Shown here one piece after another: positions 21,251-31,751 of a stretch of DNA of 64,000 nucleotides. The notes under the pieces were generated by a model that was not told where the DNA came from, ran no database searches, and saw nothing but the letters and a program-made list of their open reading frames with translations. The DNA lies in the NCBI GenBank assembly GCA_026122225.1, contig JANEZZ010002669.1:310001-374000 (forward strand), given 5' to 3'. Made by a program: the position numbers and the translations under genes. Every line of letters begins with the position of its first letter. Position 1 is the first letter of the stretch. The stretch is from Heloderma charlesbogerti. Taxonomy: Eukaryota; Chordata; Lepidosauria; Squamata; Helodermatidae.

Positions 21251-24200
21251 GTTGTTGTTGTTCAGTCGTTCAGTCGTGTCCGACTCTTCGTGACCCCATG
21301 GACCATAGCACGCCAGGCCTTCCTGTCCTGCGCTCTCTCCTGGAGCGTGCTCAAGTTCATATTCATTGCATCCGTGATGCTATCTAGCCATCTCATCCTC
21401 TGCCGTCCCCTTCTCCTTTTGCCTTCAGTCCTTCCCAGCATCAGGGTCTTTTCCAGGGAGTTTTCTCTTCGCATTAGGTGGCCAAAATATTGGAGCTTCA
21501 GCTTCATTATCTGTCCTTCCAATGAGCACTCAGGGTTGATTTCCTTTAGGATGGACTGATTTGACCTCCTTGCAGTCCAGGGGACTCGTAAGAGTCTTCT
21601 CCAGCACCACAGTTCGAAAGCATCAATTCTTCGGCGCTCAGCCTTCCTTATAGTCCAGCTCTCACAGCCATACATTACTACTGGGAAAACCATAGCTTTG
21701 ATTAGACGGACCTTTGTCGGCAAGGTGATGTCTCTGCTTCTTACTATGCTGTCTAGGTTGGCCATAGCTTTCCTCCCCAGGAGCAAGCGTCTTTTAATTT
21801 CATGGCTACAGTCACCGTCTGCGGTGATCTTGGAGCCCAAGAAAGTAAAATCTGTCACTGCTTCCATTTCTTCCCCTTCTATATGCCAGGAAGTGATGGG
21901 GCCAGATGCCATGATCTTAGTTTTTTTAATGTTGAGTTTCAAACCAGCTTTTGCACTCTCCTCTTTCACCCTCAACAAGAGGCTCTTTAGATCCTCTTCG
22001 CTTTCTGCCATTAGGGTGGTATCGTCTGCATATCGGAGGTTGTTGATAATTCTCCCAGCAATCTTAATTCCGACCTCTGATTCATCCAACCCGGCATTTC
22101 TCATGATGTACTCTGCATATAAGTTAAATAAGCAGGGTGACAATATGCAGCCTTGTCGTACTCCTTTCCCAATTTTGAACCACTCGGTTGTTCCATGTCT
22201 GGTTCTTACTGTTGCTTCTTGACCCTCGTACAGGTTTCTCAGGAGACAGGTAAGGTGGTCTGGTACTCCCATCACTTTAAGAATTTGCCACAGTTTGTTG
22301 TGATCCACACAATCAAAGGCTTTAGCGTAGTCAATGAAGCAGAAATAGACGTTTTTCTGGAATTCTCTTGCTTTCTCCATGATGCAGCGAATGTTGGCGA
22401 TTTGATCTCTAGTTCCTCTGCCTCTTCAAAACCCAGCTTGTACTTCCGGTAGTTCTCGGTTCGCATACTGCTGAAGCCTAGCTTGTAGGATTTTGAGCAT
22501 CACCTTGCTGGCATGTGAAATGAGCGCAATTGTGCGGTAGTTTGAACACTCTTTGGCGTTGCCCTTCTTTGGAATTGGAATGTAAACTGACCTTTTCCAG
22601 TCTTGTGGCCACTGTTGAGTGTTCCAGATTTGTTGACATATTGAATGCAGCACTTTAACAGCATCATCTTTTAGGATTTTAAATAGCTCGGCTGGAATAC
22701 TGTCATCTCCGCTAGCTTTGTTGTTACTAATGCTTCCTAAGGCCCACTTGACTTCACTCTCGAGGATGTCCGGCTCAAGTTCAGTGACCGCACTATCATG
22801 GCTATCAGGGACATTCAGATCTTTCCTGTATAGTTCTTCTGTGTATTCTTTCCACCTCTTCTTAATCTCATCTGCTTCTGTTAGGTCCCTGCCTTCTTTG
22901 TCCTTGATCATGCCCGTCTTTGCACAAAACGTTCCCTTGAGATCTCCAATTTTCTTGAAGAGATCTCTAGTCTTTCCCATTCTGTTGTTTTCCTCGATTT
23001 CTTTGCATTGTTCATTTAAGAAGGCCTTCTTGTCTCTCCTTGCTATTCTCTGGAACTCTGCATTCAGTTGGATATATCTTCCCCTTTCTCCCTTGCTTTT
23101 CGCTTCCCTTCTTTCGTGAGCTACTTGTAAAGCCTCATCAGACAGCCACTTTGCTTTCTTGCATTTCTTTTTCTTTGGGATGGATTTCGTTGCTGCCTCC
23201 TGAACAATGTTACGGACCTCCGTCCATAGTTCCTCAGGCACTCTGTCTATCAGGTCTAATCCCTGAAATCTATTCCTCACCTCCACTGTATATTCATCAG
23301 GGATATGATTTAGGTCATACCTGAACGGTTTAGTGGTTTTCCCGACGTTCTTCAATTTAAGACGAAATTTTGCAAGAAGCAGCTCATGATCTGAGCCACA
23401 GTCAGCTCCAGGTCTTGTTTTTACTGACTGTATGGAGCTTCTCCATCTTTGGCTGCAAAGAACATAATCAATCTGATTTCGATATTGACCATCTGGTGAC
23501 GTCCATGTGTAGAGTCGCCTCTTGTGCTGCTGGAGAAGAGTGTTTGCTATGATCAGCATGTTCTCTTGGCAAAACTCTATTAGCTTTTGTCCTGCTTCAT
23601 TTTGTACACCAAGGCCGTGCCTGCCTGTTATCCCGGTGATTTCTTGATTTCCTACTTTAGCATTCCAATCCCCTATGATGAAGAGGACATCTTTTTTTGG
23701 TGTTAGTTCTAGAAGGTGTTGTAGGTCTTCATAGAACCGATCAACCTCAGCTTCTTCAGCCTCAGTGGTTGGGGCATAGACTTGAATTACTGTGATGTTG
23801 AATGGTTTGCCTTGGATTCGTACTGAGATCATTCTATCATTTTTAAGATTGTACCCCAGTACTGCTTTTCCCACCCTTTTGTTGACTATGAGTGCTACTC
23901 CATTTCGTCTAAGGGATTCTTGCCCACAATAGTAGATATGATGGTCACCTGAATTAAATTCGCCCATGCCTGTCCATTTTAGTTCGCTGATTCCCAAGAT
24001 GTCGATGTTCAATCTTGCCATCTCATGTTTGACCACCTCCAGCTTACCTTGATTCATTGATCTTACATTCCAGGTTCCTAAACAATATTGTTCTTTACAG
24101 CATCGGATTTTCTTTTCACCACCAGACACATCCACAGCTGAGTGTCCTTTCGGCTTTGGCCCAGCCGCTTCACTCTTTCTGGCGCTACTTGGAAATACCC

Positions 24201-24470
24201 TCTGCTCTTCCCCAGTAGCATATTGGACACCTTCTGACCTGAGGGGCTCATCTTCCGGCGTCATATCTTTTAGCCTTGTGATACGTTCCATGGGGTTTTC
24301 TTGGCAAGAATACTGGAGTGGGTTGCCATTTCCTTCTCCAGTGGACCACATTTTGTCAGAACTCTCTGCCATGACCTGTCCGTCTTGGGTGGCCCTGCAC
24401 GGCATAGCTTATGGCTTCACTGAGTTACGCAAGCCCCTTCGCCACAACAAGGCAGTGATCCATGAAGGGG
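21251..24470 (-). mobile_element. Full-length BovB (RTE-clade) LINE
   Basis: The element is 3,220 bp and is flanked on both sides by the identical 12-mer CCTATGTCACAT (21239-21250 and 24471-24482), a perfect TSD. The 3' end carries the BovB signature GGACACGACTGAACGACTG followed by a short ACA-rich repeat. The 5' part contains the known BovB leader (TGTTGTGGCGAAGGGGCTTG). A single ORF with endonuclease and RT fills most of it, broken by only one stop. The intact TSD and nearly intact ORF suggest a relatively young insertion. It landed in an L2 remnant. BovB elements are known for horizontal transfer among vertebrates. Confidence 0.97.
21262..24405 (-). pseudogene. BovB ORF: AP endonuclease plus reverse transcriptase, one in-frame stop
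   Basis: One reading frame of about 1,048 codons, interrupted only by TGA at 22426-22428. Fifteen codons later it continues, still in frame, so the two visible open frames (24405-22426 and 22380-21262) are one gene. Endonuclease motifs in order are LGTWNVRSM, ISELKW, IGDWNAKVG and GSDHELL. RT motifs are PIPKKGN, FIDYAKAFD, GVRQGCILSP and the catalytic RYADDT (YADD codons at 22021-22032). A C-terminal YGCESW / WCWRRLLR region follows, ending in GVTKSRTRLND. The protein would nick DNA and prime reverse transcription of its own RNA. The TGA replaces a likely CGA arginine codon, a one-base CpG transition. The true start codon is uncertain. Confidence 0.93.
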
Positions 24471-24482
24471 CCTATGTCACAT

Positions 24483-25200
24483 CCCCATCCCTAAATTCTG
24501 ACAGATTGTGAGACCAGCATCTCCTTTAAAAAATCTGTGTAGAATACTTGGGGGGGGGGTCCCCTGAAGATGATATGATGATGATGATGATGAACAATAA
24601 TAATGTGGTAATTAATATGCTTTAAAAAGCACTGGCATATAGAAAAACTAAGAAATGAGAGGAATAAACTAGACCTTTCTACATGCAGAGAGCTTTCACA
24701 TGGGGGAATATTCAAAGATTGTGGCCTCTTACTTGCAGTCTGAAATGCCACAGTACAGGAAGGTCTTTATAATTTTTATTTTTGTAGATGGGGAAGCTCT
24801 AAAGAGAAATTGTAACCATGCTCTGGTGAATGTGATTATGGTTGTCCAAACAATCATGAACCCTCATTGCACAGAGCTCCTGATTGCACAGAGGACTGTA
24901 ACCTTGCACAGATGAATGCAGTTACAGTCTCTTTTCAGACCTTCCTGGTCAACGTGGGGAGGAGGGAATGAGGCATGCGGGTCTATGTCCACAGGAAACC
25001 ACCGCCACCCCTCCATACTTCCAGTTTTGTAACACCTGCATGGGGCTTTTATATGTTCCATGATTCTGTGGCTGTACTGTACAACAAAATTTGTAGTGGG
25101 ACAGAATTGAGCACCATGAGAATATTTTTTTAACCTCTAGTATTTATAGCTCTTAAGGCTGCAAAGCATGGATGTTGTTATAGAAGAGCACACCTGAGCA
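24483..25200. other. Unassigned region
   Basis: No gene recognised. It contains a short (GAT)n run at about 24572-24594. Confidence 0.4.
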
Positions 25201-25201
25201 T

Positions 25202-25268
25202 GTGCCCCAGATCTTCTGAGCTGTGCCCTGGATCTGTTGAGCTGTGCCTCAGATCTTCTGAGATGCCC
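25202..25268 (+). repeat. Three-copy 22-bp tandem repeat
   Basis: Three diverged units of the pattern GTGCCYCAGATCTTCTGAGCT follow one another head to tail. Confidence 0.8.
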
Positions 25269-25841
25269 CAATGACATCATCTGCCTTAATACAAATGCCC
25301 CCTTCCCCCCCCCCACTTCCCTCTGAGCTCAGCAGTCTTGCACTGACTAGGAGACATTAGGACTCACTCCCTTGGCAGACCAATAGTGGGTGCAGTATGA
25401 AGGCAGAAGACTTTTAAACTATAGGAGATACTGTCACATTTCCTTCCACAGTCTGCTCATTATTATTTTTCTCTCCCTACCTTTCTACTCTTATATGCCC
25501 ACTGCTGGGAGCTTGCTTGCAATGAAAGTTTGAAGAGGGAGAGGGAAGGGCAGGAAGAGTTCCTTGTGGAATACTAGTATTTCATGCAGCATCTGATTTT
25601 ACTGGCTCAAACTGAAACTTTTGGGTTCTACAGAAGCTCAGTGGGTTCACCACACCAAAGGATTTAATTAATCTCCACAAACTTCTTTTTTCCCCTCCAC
25701 CTTTAGCTTCTCCCACATACCTGCACGCAGCAGATTATACCAAAAGAAGGGTTAGGACTATATGACATCATATTCCAGGAAGTGCTGGGGAGGCTGCATG
25801 CAGAATGCCTCATGGCACTGCCAGTGTCCATGGCACTGAAT
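25269..25841. other. Unassigned region
   Basis: No repeat or gene recognised. A C9-10 run lies near 25300. Confidence 0.4.
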
Positions 25842-26040
25842 ACAGGAAGCTGCCTTATACTGAGTCAGACCATTGGTCCATCTAGCCTGGCATTGTTGAC
25901 AGTGACTGGCAGCAGCTCTCCAGGGTTACAGGCAGGACTTTTACCTGCCCTTCCTGCAGATGCTGGGGATCAAAACTGGGACCTTCTGTATGCAAACTAT
26001 GTACTCTACCACTGCAGCCTGGGACCTTTTGTATGCAGAC
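25842..26040 (-). mobile_element. tRNA-derived SINE
   Basis: On the minus strand, a tRNA-like head (CAGTGGTAGAGTACATAG, then a CCAGTTTTGATCCC B-box-like region) leads into a body with TGCCAGTCACTGTC and a tail CCAATGGTCTGACTCAGTAT. A second partial head-like unit (TTTGTATGCAGACTTTGTAC) lies at the right edge. Family name not assigned. Confidence 0.7.
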
Positions 26041-26883
26041 TTTGTACTCTATGTCCCACACCCAATAGGGCTTCTCAATAAGTTTTACTATTTTAAAAAA
26101 CGAAAGAACTAAAGAAGAAAAACGCCCTCCGCCACCTCATCTCATAAAGTTAATTAAGGTATGTACAACCCTCATCCCCTTCCACCACCACCCCATTCCT
26201 CTGAAGTGCTGCCCCTCTGAAAAGAGCTACTTGGCTTGGGGAATTGTCTCTCCTCTCCATTTCCAATCACCATTTTTCTTTTCCTCTTCTTTCCTCCCTT
26301 AACCTATCCTGGTCTTTCTTTCTTTCTCTTCTTTATTCCATCCAGAGCAAATCTTGGAATTCTCAAGAGGGGAGGCTGGTGGGTATTTGACTTCATACAA
26401 ATAGACAAGAGGATTTTTTTTTTCCTTCTCCTCATCCAACTCTTTGGGGAAAGTGGGTTCACATGGTTGCAGAGGAAGTAATCTCAGGCTATTTTGTTTG
26501 TCAGTTGCCATTATCTAGCAATGGAATGACAAGTTTTAATAAAAACAGGAATTAATGGGAAAGGAGGGAAATTGTACAAGTACAAACACCGCCACTTCAC
26601 AACCATTGTGTTTTCCAACCCCAGGGAAAAGATGATGTTCTTAAAAGTAATTTTAGGTGACATTTATGCACCTCTCGAACTGTCACTCCATGCACCAAGC
26701 ATACTCGCTGTATATACCTTTTTCAGTATATAGGATCTTCTCCTTATCCATAAAGCCACAAATCCCAGCCTTACCAAACAAAGTTTTAATTGCCTGCACA
26801 AGTTCCCCCTAGGGAGACTGGAGGAAGCAAATCAACCACACATGATGACAGATGTTAATCACGAAGCTTAATGTGCTGCTGAA
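26041..26883. other. Unassigned region
   Basis: No repeat or gene recognised. Pyrimidine-rich at 26260-26340. Confidence 0.4.
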
Positions 26884-27178
26884 AGTATGGACTGGAATTC
26901 AGGAGACCCAGGTTCTAGTCCCCAGTTGGCCGTGAAGCCCCCAGTTGGCTATGAATATGAGGGATTTTATTATATTAAGTGGTATACAAGTGCCACACAT
27001 AAATACATACATACATACATACATACATACAGCTTATTGGGTGACTTTGGGCCAGTCACTGATTCTCAGCCTAACCTACCTCACAGGGTTGTTGTGAGGA
27101 TAAAATGGAGAAGAGGAGGACCATGTACACTGCCTTGGGCTCCTTGGAGGAAAAGCAGGATATATATTAAATAAATAA
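26884..27178 (+). mobile_element. tRNA-derived CORE/MIR-like SINE with internal insertion
   Basis: The B box GGTTCTAGTCC is at 26911-26921. The conserved middle GGGTGACTTTGGGCCAGTCA and CTCACAGGGTTGTTGTGAGG follow, then an L2-type tail with AAATAAATAAAT. Compared with the copy at 37361, about 90 bases at 26936-27030 are extra. They read as a short L2-like tail (AAGTGGTATACAAGTGCCAC) with a (CATA)n run at 27001-27029, so this is a nested insertion. Confidence 0.75.
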
Positions 27179-27654
27179 ATAATCAAACAGCCAGACAGCT
27201 TACTTGGGAAGAGAAATATCTAACAATCATATATGCTTCCCTGAGAGGAAGGTTTGAGTCCTGCTGGGGAAGCAATGCCTATCACAGAGGAAATTGTCTT
27301 TTGCCTGGAAAGGAAAGGGAGGAGCTATAACAATCAACAAGGGAAGAGAGTTTGCACTCTTAAAGGAGCAAACGTGGCTAGCTTGCTACATAGATCACTG
27401 GGGTGGGAAACTCCATGGTGGGGGATGGTAAAAAATAAGGCCAAATTCATTCTTGGCACAAGTTGCCAGCTATAGGCATGTCTGAGGCAATAGAGGGGAA
27501 CCAGCTTGATTAGAAGCTACACTTCACACTCCTTGGCTTTTGTGTCATCCAGTCCCTGCCATTGCTTTTACCCACCTCCACTCTTTTACACACACACACA
27601 CAGCATTTGTTTGACTGCCTGGACCCACTGGTTATTAGGCAAGAAGATAGGGGC
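27179..27654. other. Unassigned region
   Basis: No gene recognised. A short (CA)n run lies at 27588-27602. Confidence 0.4.
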
Positions 27655-27838
27655 ATAGGACACTGCCTTATGCCAAGTCAGATGATTGGTCCACCTAGCT
27701 GAGTATTGTTGACACGGACTGGTAGCGGCTGTCCAGGGTTTTAGGCAGGTGGCTTTCCCAGCCTTACCTGGAGATGCCAGGGACTGAAGCTGTGACCTGA
27801 GCATGTGCTCTGCCACACCGCTATGGCCCCTCCCCCTG
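27655..27838 (-). mobile_element. tRNA-derived SINE
   Basis: On the minus strand it begins GGGGCCATAGCGGTGTGGCA (A-box region), then GGTCACAGCTTCAGTCCC near the B box. It ends in GTCCGTGTCAACAATACTC and CCAATCATCTGACTTGGCAT. It aligns along its length with 25842-26040 and 29075-29240. Confidence 0.7.
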
Positions 27839-29074
27839 CCCCAGCAGGCCTTGTTATCCATACCCCCCTCCACTGCCTGATTCTGCATGGTTCATTGCAG
27901 CAGCAGTAAGCAGGTTCTGGGAAGAGAATGTGAGCAACCTGCTCTCCTGCAGTTATTCTGGGCCAGGCTTTTTGTACAAGATGTCCTTAATACCTGTCTT
28001 CAAAGTCTCTTCTCCCCCCCACAATCCCCTGTGTCTTCTAAATATGCACAGCACAAGGCCAGTTAGGATTAGCCCCATGACCCATGCCCTGTCATCTGAG
28101 ACAGGGGCATCCTGGTGAGGTTGATATATTGCTGTGGGTTTACTATAATGTGGTACAGAGCTGGTCAAAATCCTATGTGGCAGTGTGGTAGAGCAGAAAG
28201 AGTGCGGAAACCATGTGTTTTCATGCTCCATATAAGTCAGCGTCAGTGTTCTAACCTACACCTCCTCTTTCATTGGTACAGCATTATGTATGGGGGCTGG
28301 AAGATTCCCCCAGTGCCCTGACACTGGCCAGTTTCAGCCCCTCCTCAGGCAGTGGGGCTATGCTGGTTTCATGTTAAATCCATCCCAGCAATGGCATATC
28401 TCCAAGATCCATTAACGCAGAGGACTTAAGCCAAATCTTAAGGGGCTCCAGCCACTATAAAATGAGCATAGGCTTGTGCTCACTGTGTGTAACTTGCAAA
28501 GCAACTCCAAAGAACCTATTTCAGCTTTCATGTGTCAGGGGTGATCCAAAATCCAAATGCTTCCCATCCCCTCAGGCATATACACAAACTGCCTGCCCAA
28601 AGTGTGCGCTGGCCTGGCCCTCCAGTAGCAAGTTGAGAACAGTGGAGTTTCCCATGCACCAAGTACAGATGTGCATGCATGTATCCTGGAATGCTCACTG
28701 TGTGACACATGTGACCTATGTGTGTGTGGTGCATGCATGGCATCATCCTGGAGGCACTATCAGCTTGTTCTTGCTGCCACTGGCCACTTTTCTTATTGTT
28801 TAAAGGGTGGAAAATATTTCAATAGTTGTCCAAAATTAGCTGTCCCTCAAACTGCAACCCAGTCTGCCATCTGAGATGGGAACTTCAAACTGACTCATCA
28901 TCAGGAAGGTACTCTGCATGTACGTTACATTGATGTCTTCTGGGAAGAGTGAGAATAGAAGTGCTATAAAGATAGAATCTATAAACAGCTCTAGTTTGGG
29001 GGAGAGGTCTAGATGTGCTGCTTCACTGGCCTGCTCAACTGACATGGAGCATGTGGGGACCCATAGGAAACTGG
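27839..29074. other. Unassigned region (1.2 kb)
   Basis: No repeat or gene recognised. GTGCATGCATG-type alternation around 28670-28740 could favour Z-DNA but is short. Confidence 0.4.
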
Positions 29075-29240
29075 GTTCTATCAAGTCAAGCCATTGGTCC
29101 ATCTAATTCAGCATTGTCGACACAGGCTGACAAGCCATTCAGGCTTTCAGGCAGGTGTCTTTTCCAGCCCTACTGGAGATGCCAGGGATTGTACCTTTGG
29201 CATGCAAAGCATGTGCTCTACCAGTAAGCCACAGCACTTT
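29075..29240 (-). mobile_element. tRNA-derived SINE
   Basis: On the minus strand: GTGGCTTACTGGTAGAGCAC (A box), AAGGTACAATCCCTGG (B-box-like), then the shared body and the CCAATGGCTTGACTTGATAG tail. Confidence 0.7.
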
Positions 29241-29308
29241 CCAAAGTATTGGAAGACAAGCAGGGGCTCTGTAGGCTGCATGGATACTTTCCCCCTTGGA
29301 GTTCAAAG

Positions 29309-29507
29309 CAGCGGAGGCCGATGGCTCCTATTTCAGTGTGGCTGTGAATCCACTCTGCCTTCCAGTCAGAACTCTAAAGGAGCTATCCCAGGTGCTGAAC
29401 TCTAGCACCAAAATGTGTTCAGAAGCTTAGATAGCTCTATAGAGTTCTGGCTAAAACCCAGAGCGGATTCACAGCACCACTGACGCAGGAGCGATTAACC
29501 TCCCCTG
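29309..29507. mobile_element. hAT MITE (CAGYGGAGG family)
   Basis: Palindromic element with ends CAGCGGAGGCCGATGGCTCC and, reversed, CAGGGGAGGTTAATCGCTCC. The flanks GTTCAAAG (29301-29308) and GTTCAGAG (29508-29515) match at 7 of 8 bases, a hAT-type TSD. It is the sister of 46032-46246. Confidence 0.85.
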
Positions 29508-29754
29508 GTTCAGAGGTATCCCAGTGGAGAACAGTGCACTTCCCTGTCTTTTCAGGGGACGCTCCCCATGCTCAAAGGTATCCGCAAAGTGGGATTCTAG
29601 CGGAACTAAGGGCAATACCAACTCTGGCTGGACAGATCACACTGTGAAGCTGGCGCCTAAATCCGATAGACCCCAGCAGAGACTCCATTGTAGCCTGCTT
29701 TTGTGATGGAGATTATGTAAACAAAGGACAGTGAAAGATGAAAGTCCATGATTG

Positions 29755-29755
<1 letters not shown>

Positions 29756-29803
<48 letters not shown>
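29756..29803. repeat. (GA)n microsatellite
   Basis: About 24 uninterrupted GA units. The minus-strand open frame here encodes a Ser-Leu run and is not a gene. Confidence 0.97.
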
Positions 29804-29809
<6 letters not shown>

Positions 29810-29929
29810 CAGACCACATGCATGGCGAGGTACTGAGATCAGCTTGCTGTAGTGATTCCCTCCTACTGGAAGCAGTGTGCATGCAGAGCACAGAGGCCAT
29901 TTGAAGAGCAATGGTGCTGTCACACACTT

Positions 29930-30410
29930 CATTTTTTGAGCAGCAGTGCAAACTGAAAGGGACTGAATGGCACAGGCTTCCACTCAATAATCTTTTGCAA
30001 CTAGAAAGATACAGTCACGTGGTTAAGGATACTATTCACTACATGCTACATTGCACGTTATATAAACTACTAAGAGATAAATATTTGAGAAGTCTAGCAC
30101 CTGTAGCTAACCTTAATGACAGGGATAAAATTGTATTGTTGTTGTCAAGTACATCCAAGTCTGTTATGTTTAATACAGCTAGATTTGCGGTAAAAGCAGC
30201 CCAACAAAGATTAGCCCAAGAGGATAATTGTTTTGTTTAAGAAATGCGGTATCTGTGATTCTATATTTTTGTAAGACACTGCATATTTGTATATTGTACA
30301 CTGAATTTTAACTTTGTGATAGAATGTTTATATTGTATTGTTTGGTTGTTCGTTGTTGTTTTCTTTGGCCCCAACCTGTACTTGGTTGCCTGATAAAATG
30401 AAATGAAACT
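29930..30410 (+). mobile_element. LINE ORF2 C-terminus and 3' UTR (I/Vingi-like)
   Basis: A reading frame of about 80 residues ends at 30240. It carries DTIHYMLHCTLYK and ARFAVKAAQQR, the His/Cys-containing C-terminal pattern seen as DHYLLRCPLY and VTKFA in the LINE at 9.5-15.5 kb. The AT-rich 3' UTR ends near GATAAAATGAAATGAAAC. It is 5'-truncated, with no RT present, and is related to but distinct from the 9.5-15.5 kb copy. Confidence 0.7.
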
Positions 30411-30907
30411 AGCAAGATACTCCATGAAAGGATCTCCGGAGGGCTACAGGGGAGCACATGGGAAATTATTTGCCCCATTGCTAAACATACATCCCTCTAC
30501 TTGGCCCTGTTTTCCTAAAACCTTGCAATTGCTATATAAAACTTGCCCCCTTGGAACTAACTTTGTCCTTTCTAGTGCTACCACTGAAAGTAGCTTTGAG
30601 ACATTACCAGTTGTCTGGGGTGGGGGGAGACAGAGTGTGAGTGGCTTGCAGTTCCTGTTTCTGAGCTTCCTGTCTGACATTTGAAGGTGAATATGTTCGT
30701 ATCCCCCCGAATGGTGGGATGTGTGCATGATGCCTCACCCTGTGGAAGTGAAAGGCCTAATGCAGATATTACCAGCCCATTGCCACTACTTGAGGAATTT
30801 TCCTTCTGTTACCCTGTACCCTCAGGAATACCAGGACACCTATCATGCTGCTGTATAAACAGCCAGCCCTACTTCACATGTGTATTGACCTCCACTGAGC
30901 ACACCGG
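30411..30907. other. Unassigned region
   Basis: No repeat or gene recognised. Confidence 0.4.
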
Positions 30908-30915
30908 ATAAATAC

Positions 30916-31529
30916 CAGCCTTGGTGCAAGCTTTCCTGCTACCTGAGGTGAGAGAGTACAAATGCCACCGCGCTACCATTGCCTCCACCCCTTACCACCA
31001 CCATGTGAACCAGAGGCCACACAGGCTCTCTGGAGAGCTGTGTCAGCCAGAGGAAGTGGCCGGCATGGCTCTTCAGAGAGCTGGCTGGAATGCCTGGTTC
31101 TGAGGGGGTCATTCTGCAGAGCCAGGCATGGGAGTGGCTGAAAGTAGCCCCCATCCTCTATTTCACTCTGAGGATCGCCACAGAGTGAAACTGAGGGCGG
31201 GTGGCTGCTCTGGAGAGTCCTGCCAGCCACTCTGTCACTGCAGCATTTGCCACAGTGGGGGAATGGAATCAGCAGAACTCTCCAGAGCGCCCACTAGCAT
31301 TGCTGAGTAGACAGCTGCTCCAGAGAACCCCGCCACCCCCACTCTCCTGCTGTAGCAAATGTCATGATGGGAGAGCAGCTGGCAAGGCTCTCCGGAGTAT
31401 CCACTGGGGGAGGAAACAGCAGACCCTCCTGGCAAAGGCAGGGGGAGTGGAGTGGCACAATTTGCTTGTCCTACAGCTCCACTGCCTGAGGCGGGAGATT
31501 CACCACACCTCATAGGAGGGCTGACCCTG
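30916..31529. mobile_element. Non-autonomous hAT element (CAGGGYCRGCCC family), 614 bp
   Basis: The left end is CAGCCTTGGTGCAAG...CTACCTGAGGTGA. The right end reversed is CAGGGTCAGCCCTC...CGCCTCAGGCAG. The flanks ATAAATAC (30908-30915) and ATAAATAA (31530-31537) match at 7 of 8. The interior has repeated CTCTGGAGAG-like pairs in both orientations and no coding capacity. A shorter relative sits at 49504-49774. Confidence 0.75.
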
Positions 31530-31537
31530 ATAAATAA

Positions 31538-31751
31538 CAGTGACTGGGTTCACACAACACGGTAAGCCACAGTGGGTTGTGAGCCATGTTTATTTTGGAG
31601 TGGTTTGTTGTGTTGTCTGAACCTGGCCAGAGTGGCTTGTGCATGGTTAACAGACCATGCTGCCAGGTTCAGGCAACAAGACAAGTCACTCTGAAACAAA
31701 CATGGCTCACAACCCACTATGGCTTACCGTACTGTATGAACCCAGTCAATG
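31538..31751. mobile_element. Hairpin MITE (TGACTGGGTTCA type)
   Basis: The arms are near-perfect inverted repeats: TGACTGGGTTCACACA and GGTAAGCCACAGTGGGTTGT versus ACAACCCACTATGGCTTACC and TGAACCCAGTCA. A further internal pair is GTCTGAACCTGG versus CCAGGTTCAGGC. The whole 214 bases would fold on itself. It starts at the base after the TSD of the preceding hAT element. No convincing TSD of its own is visible. Confidence 0.8.

Noticed and set aside
21698..22222. Plus-strand open frame of 174 residues
   Set aside because: It is the antisense shadow of the BovB reverse transcriptase and has no features of its own.
22380..22428. Frameshift between two BovB genes
   Set aside because: Codon counting shows the second open frame is in the same frame as the first. 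The break is a single TGA.
22718..23119. Plus-strand open frame of 133 residues, hydrophobic
   Set aside because: Antisense of the BovB endonuclease/RT linker. The Ser/Leu-rich look comes from reading the complement of charged codons.
29637..29987. Minus-strand frames with a Ser-Leu run
   Set aside because: Product of the (GA)n microsatellite.
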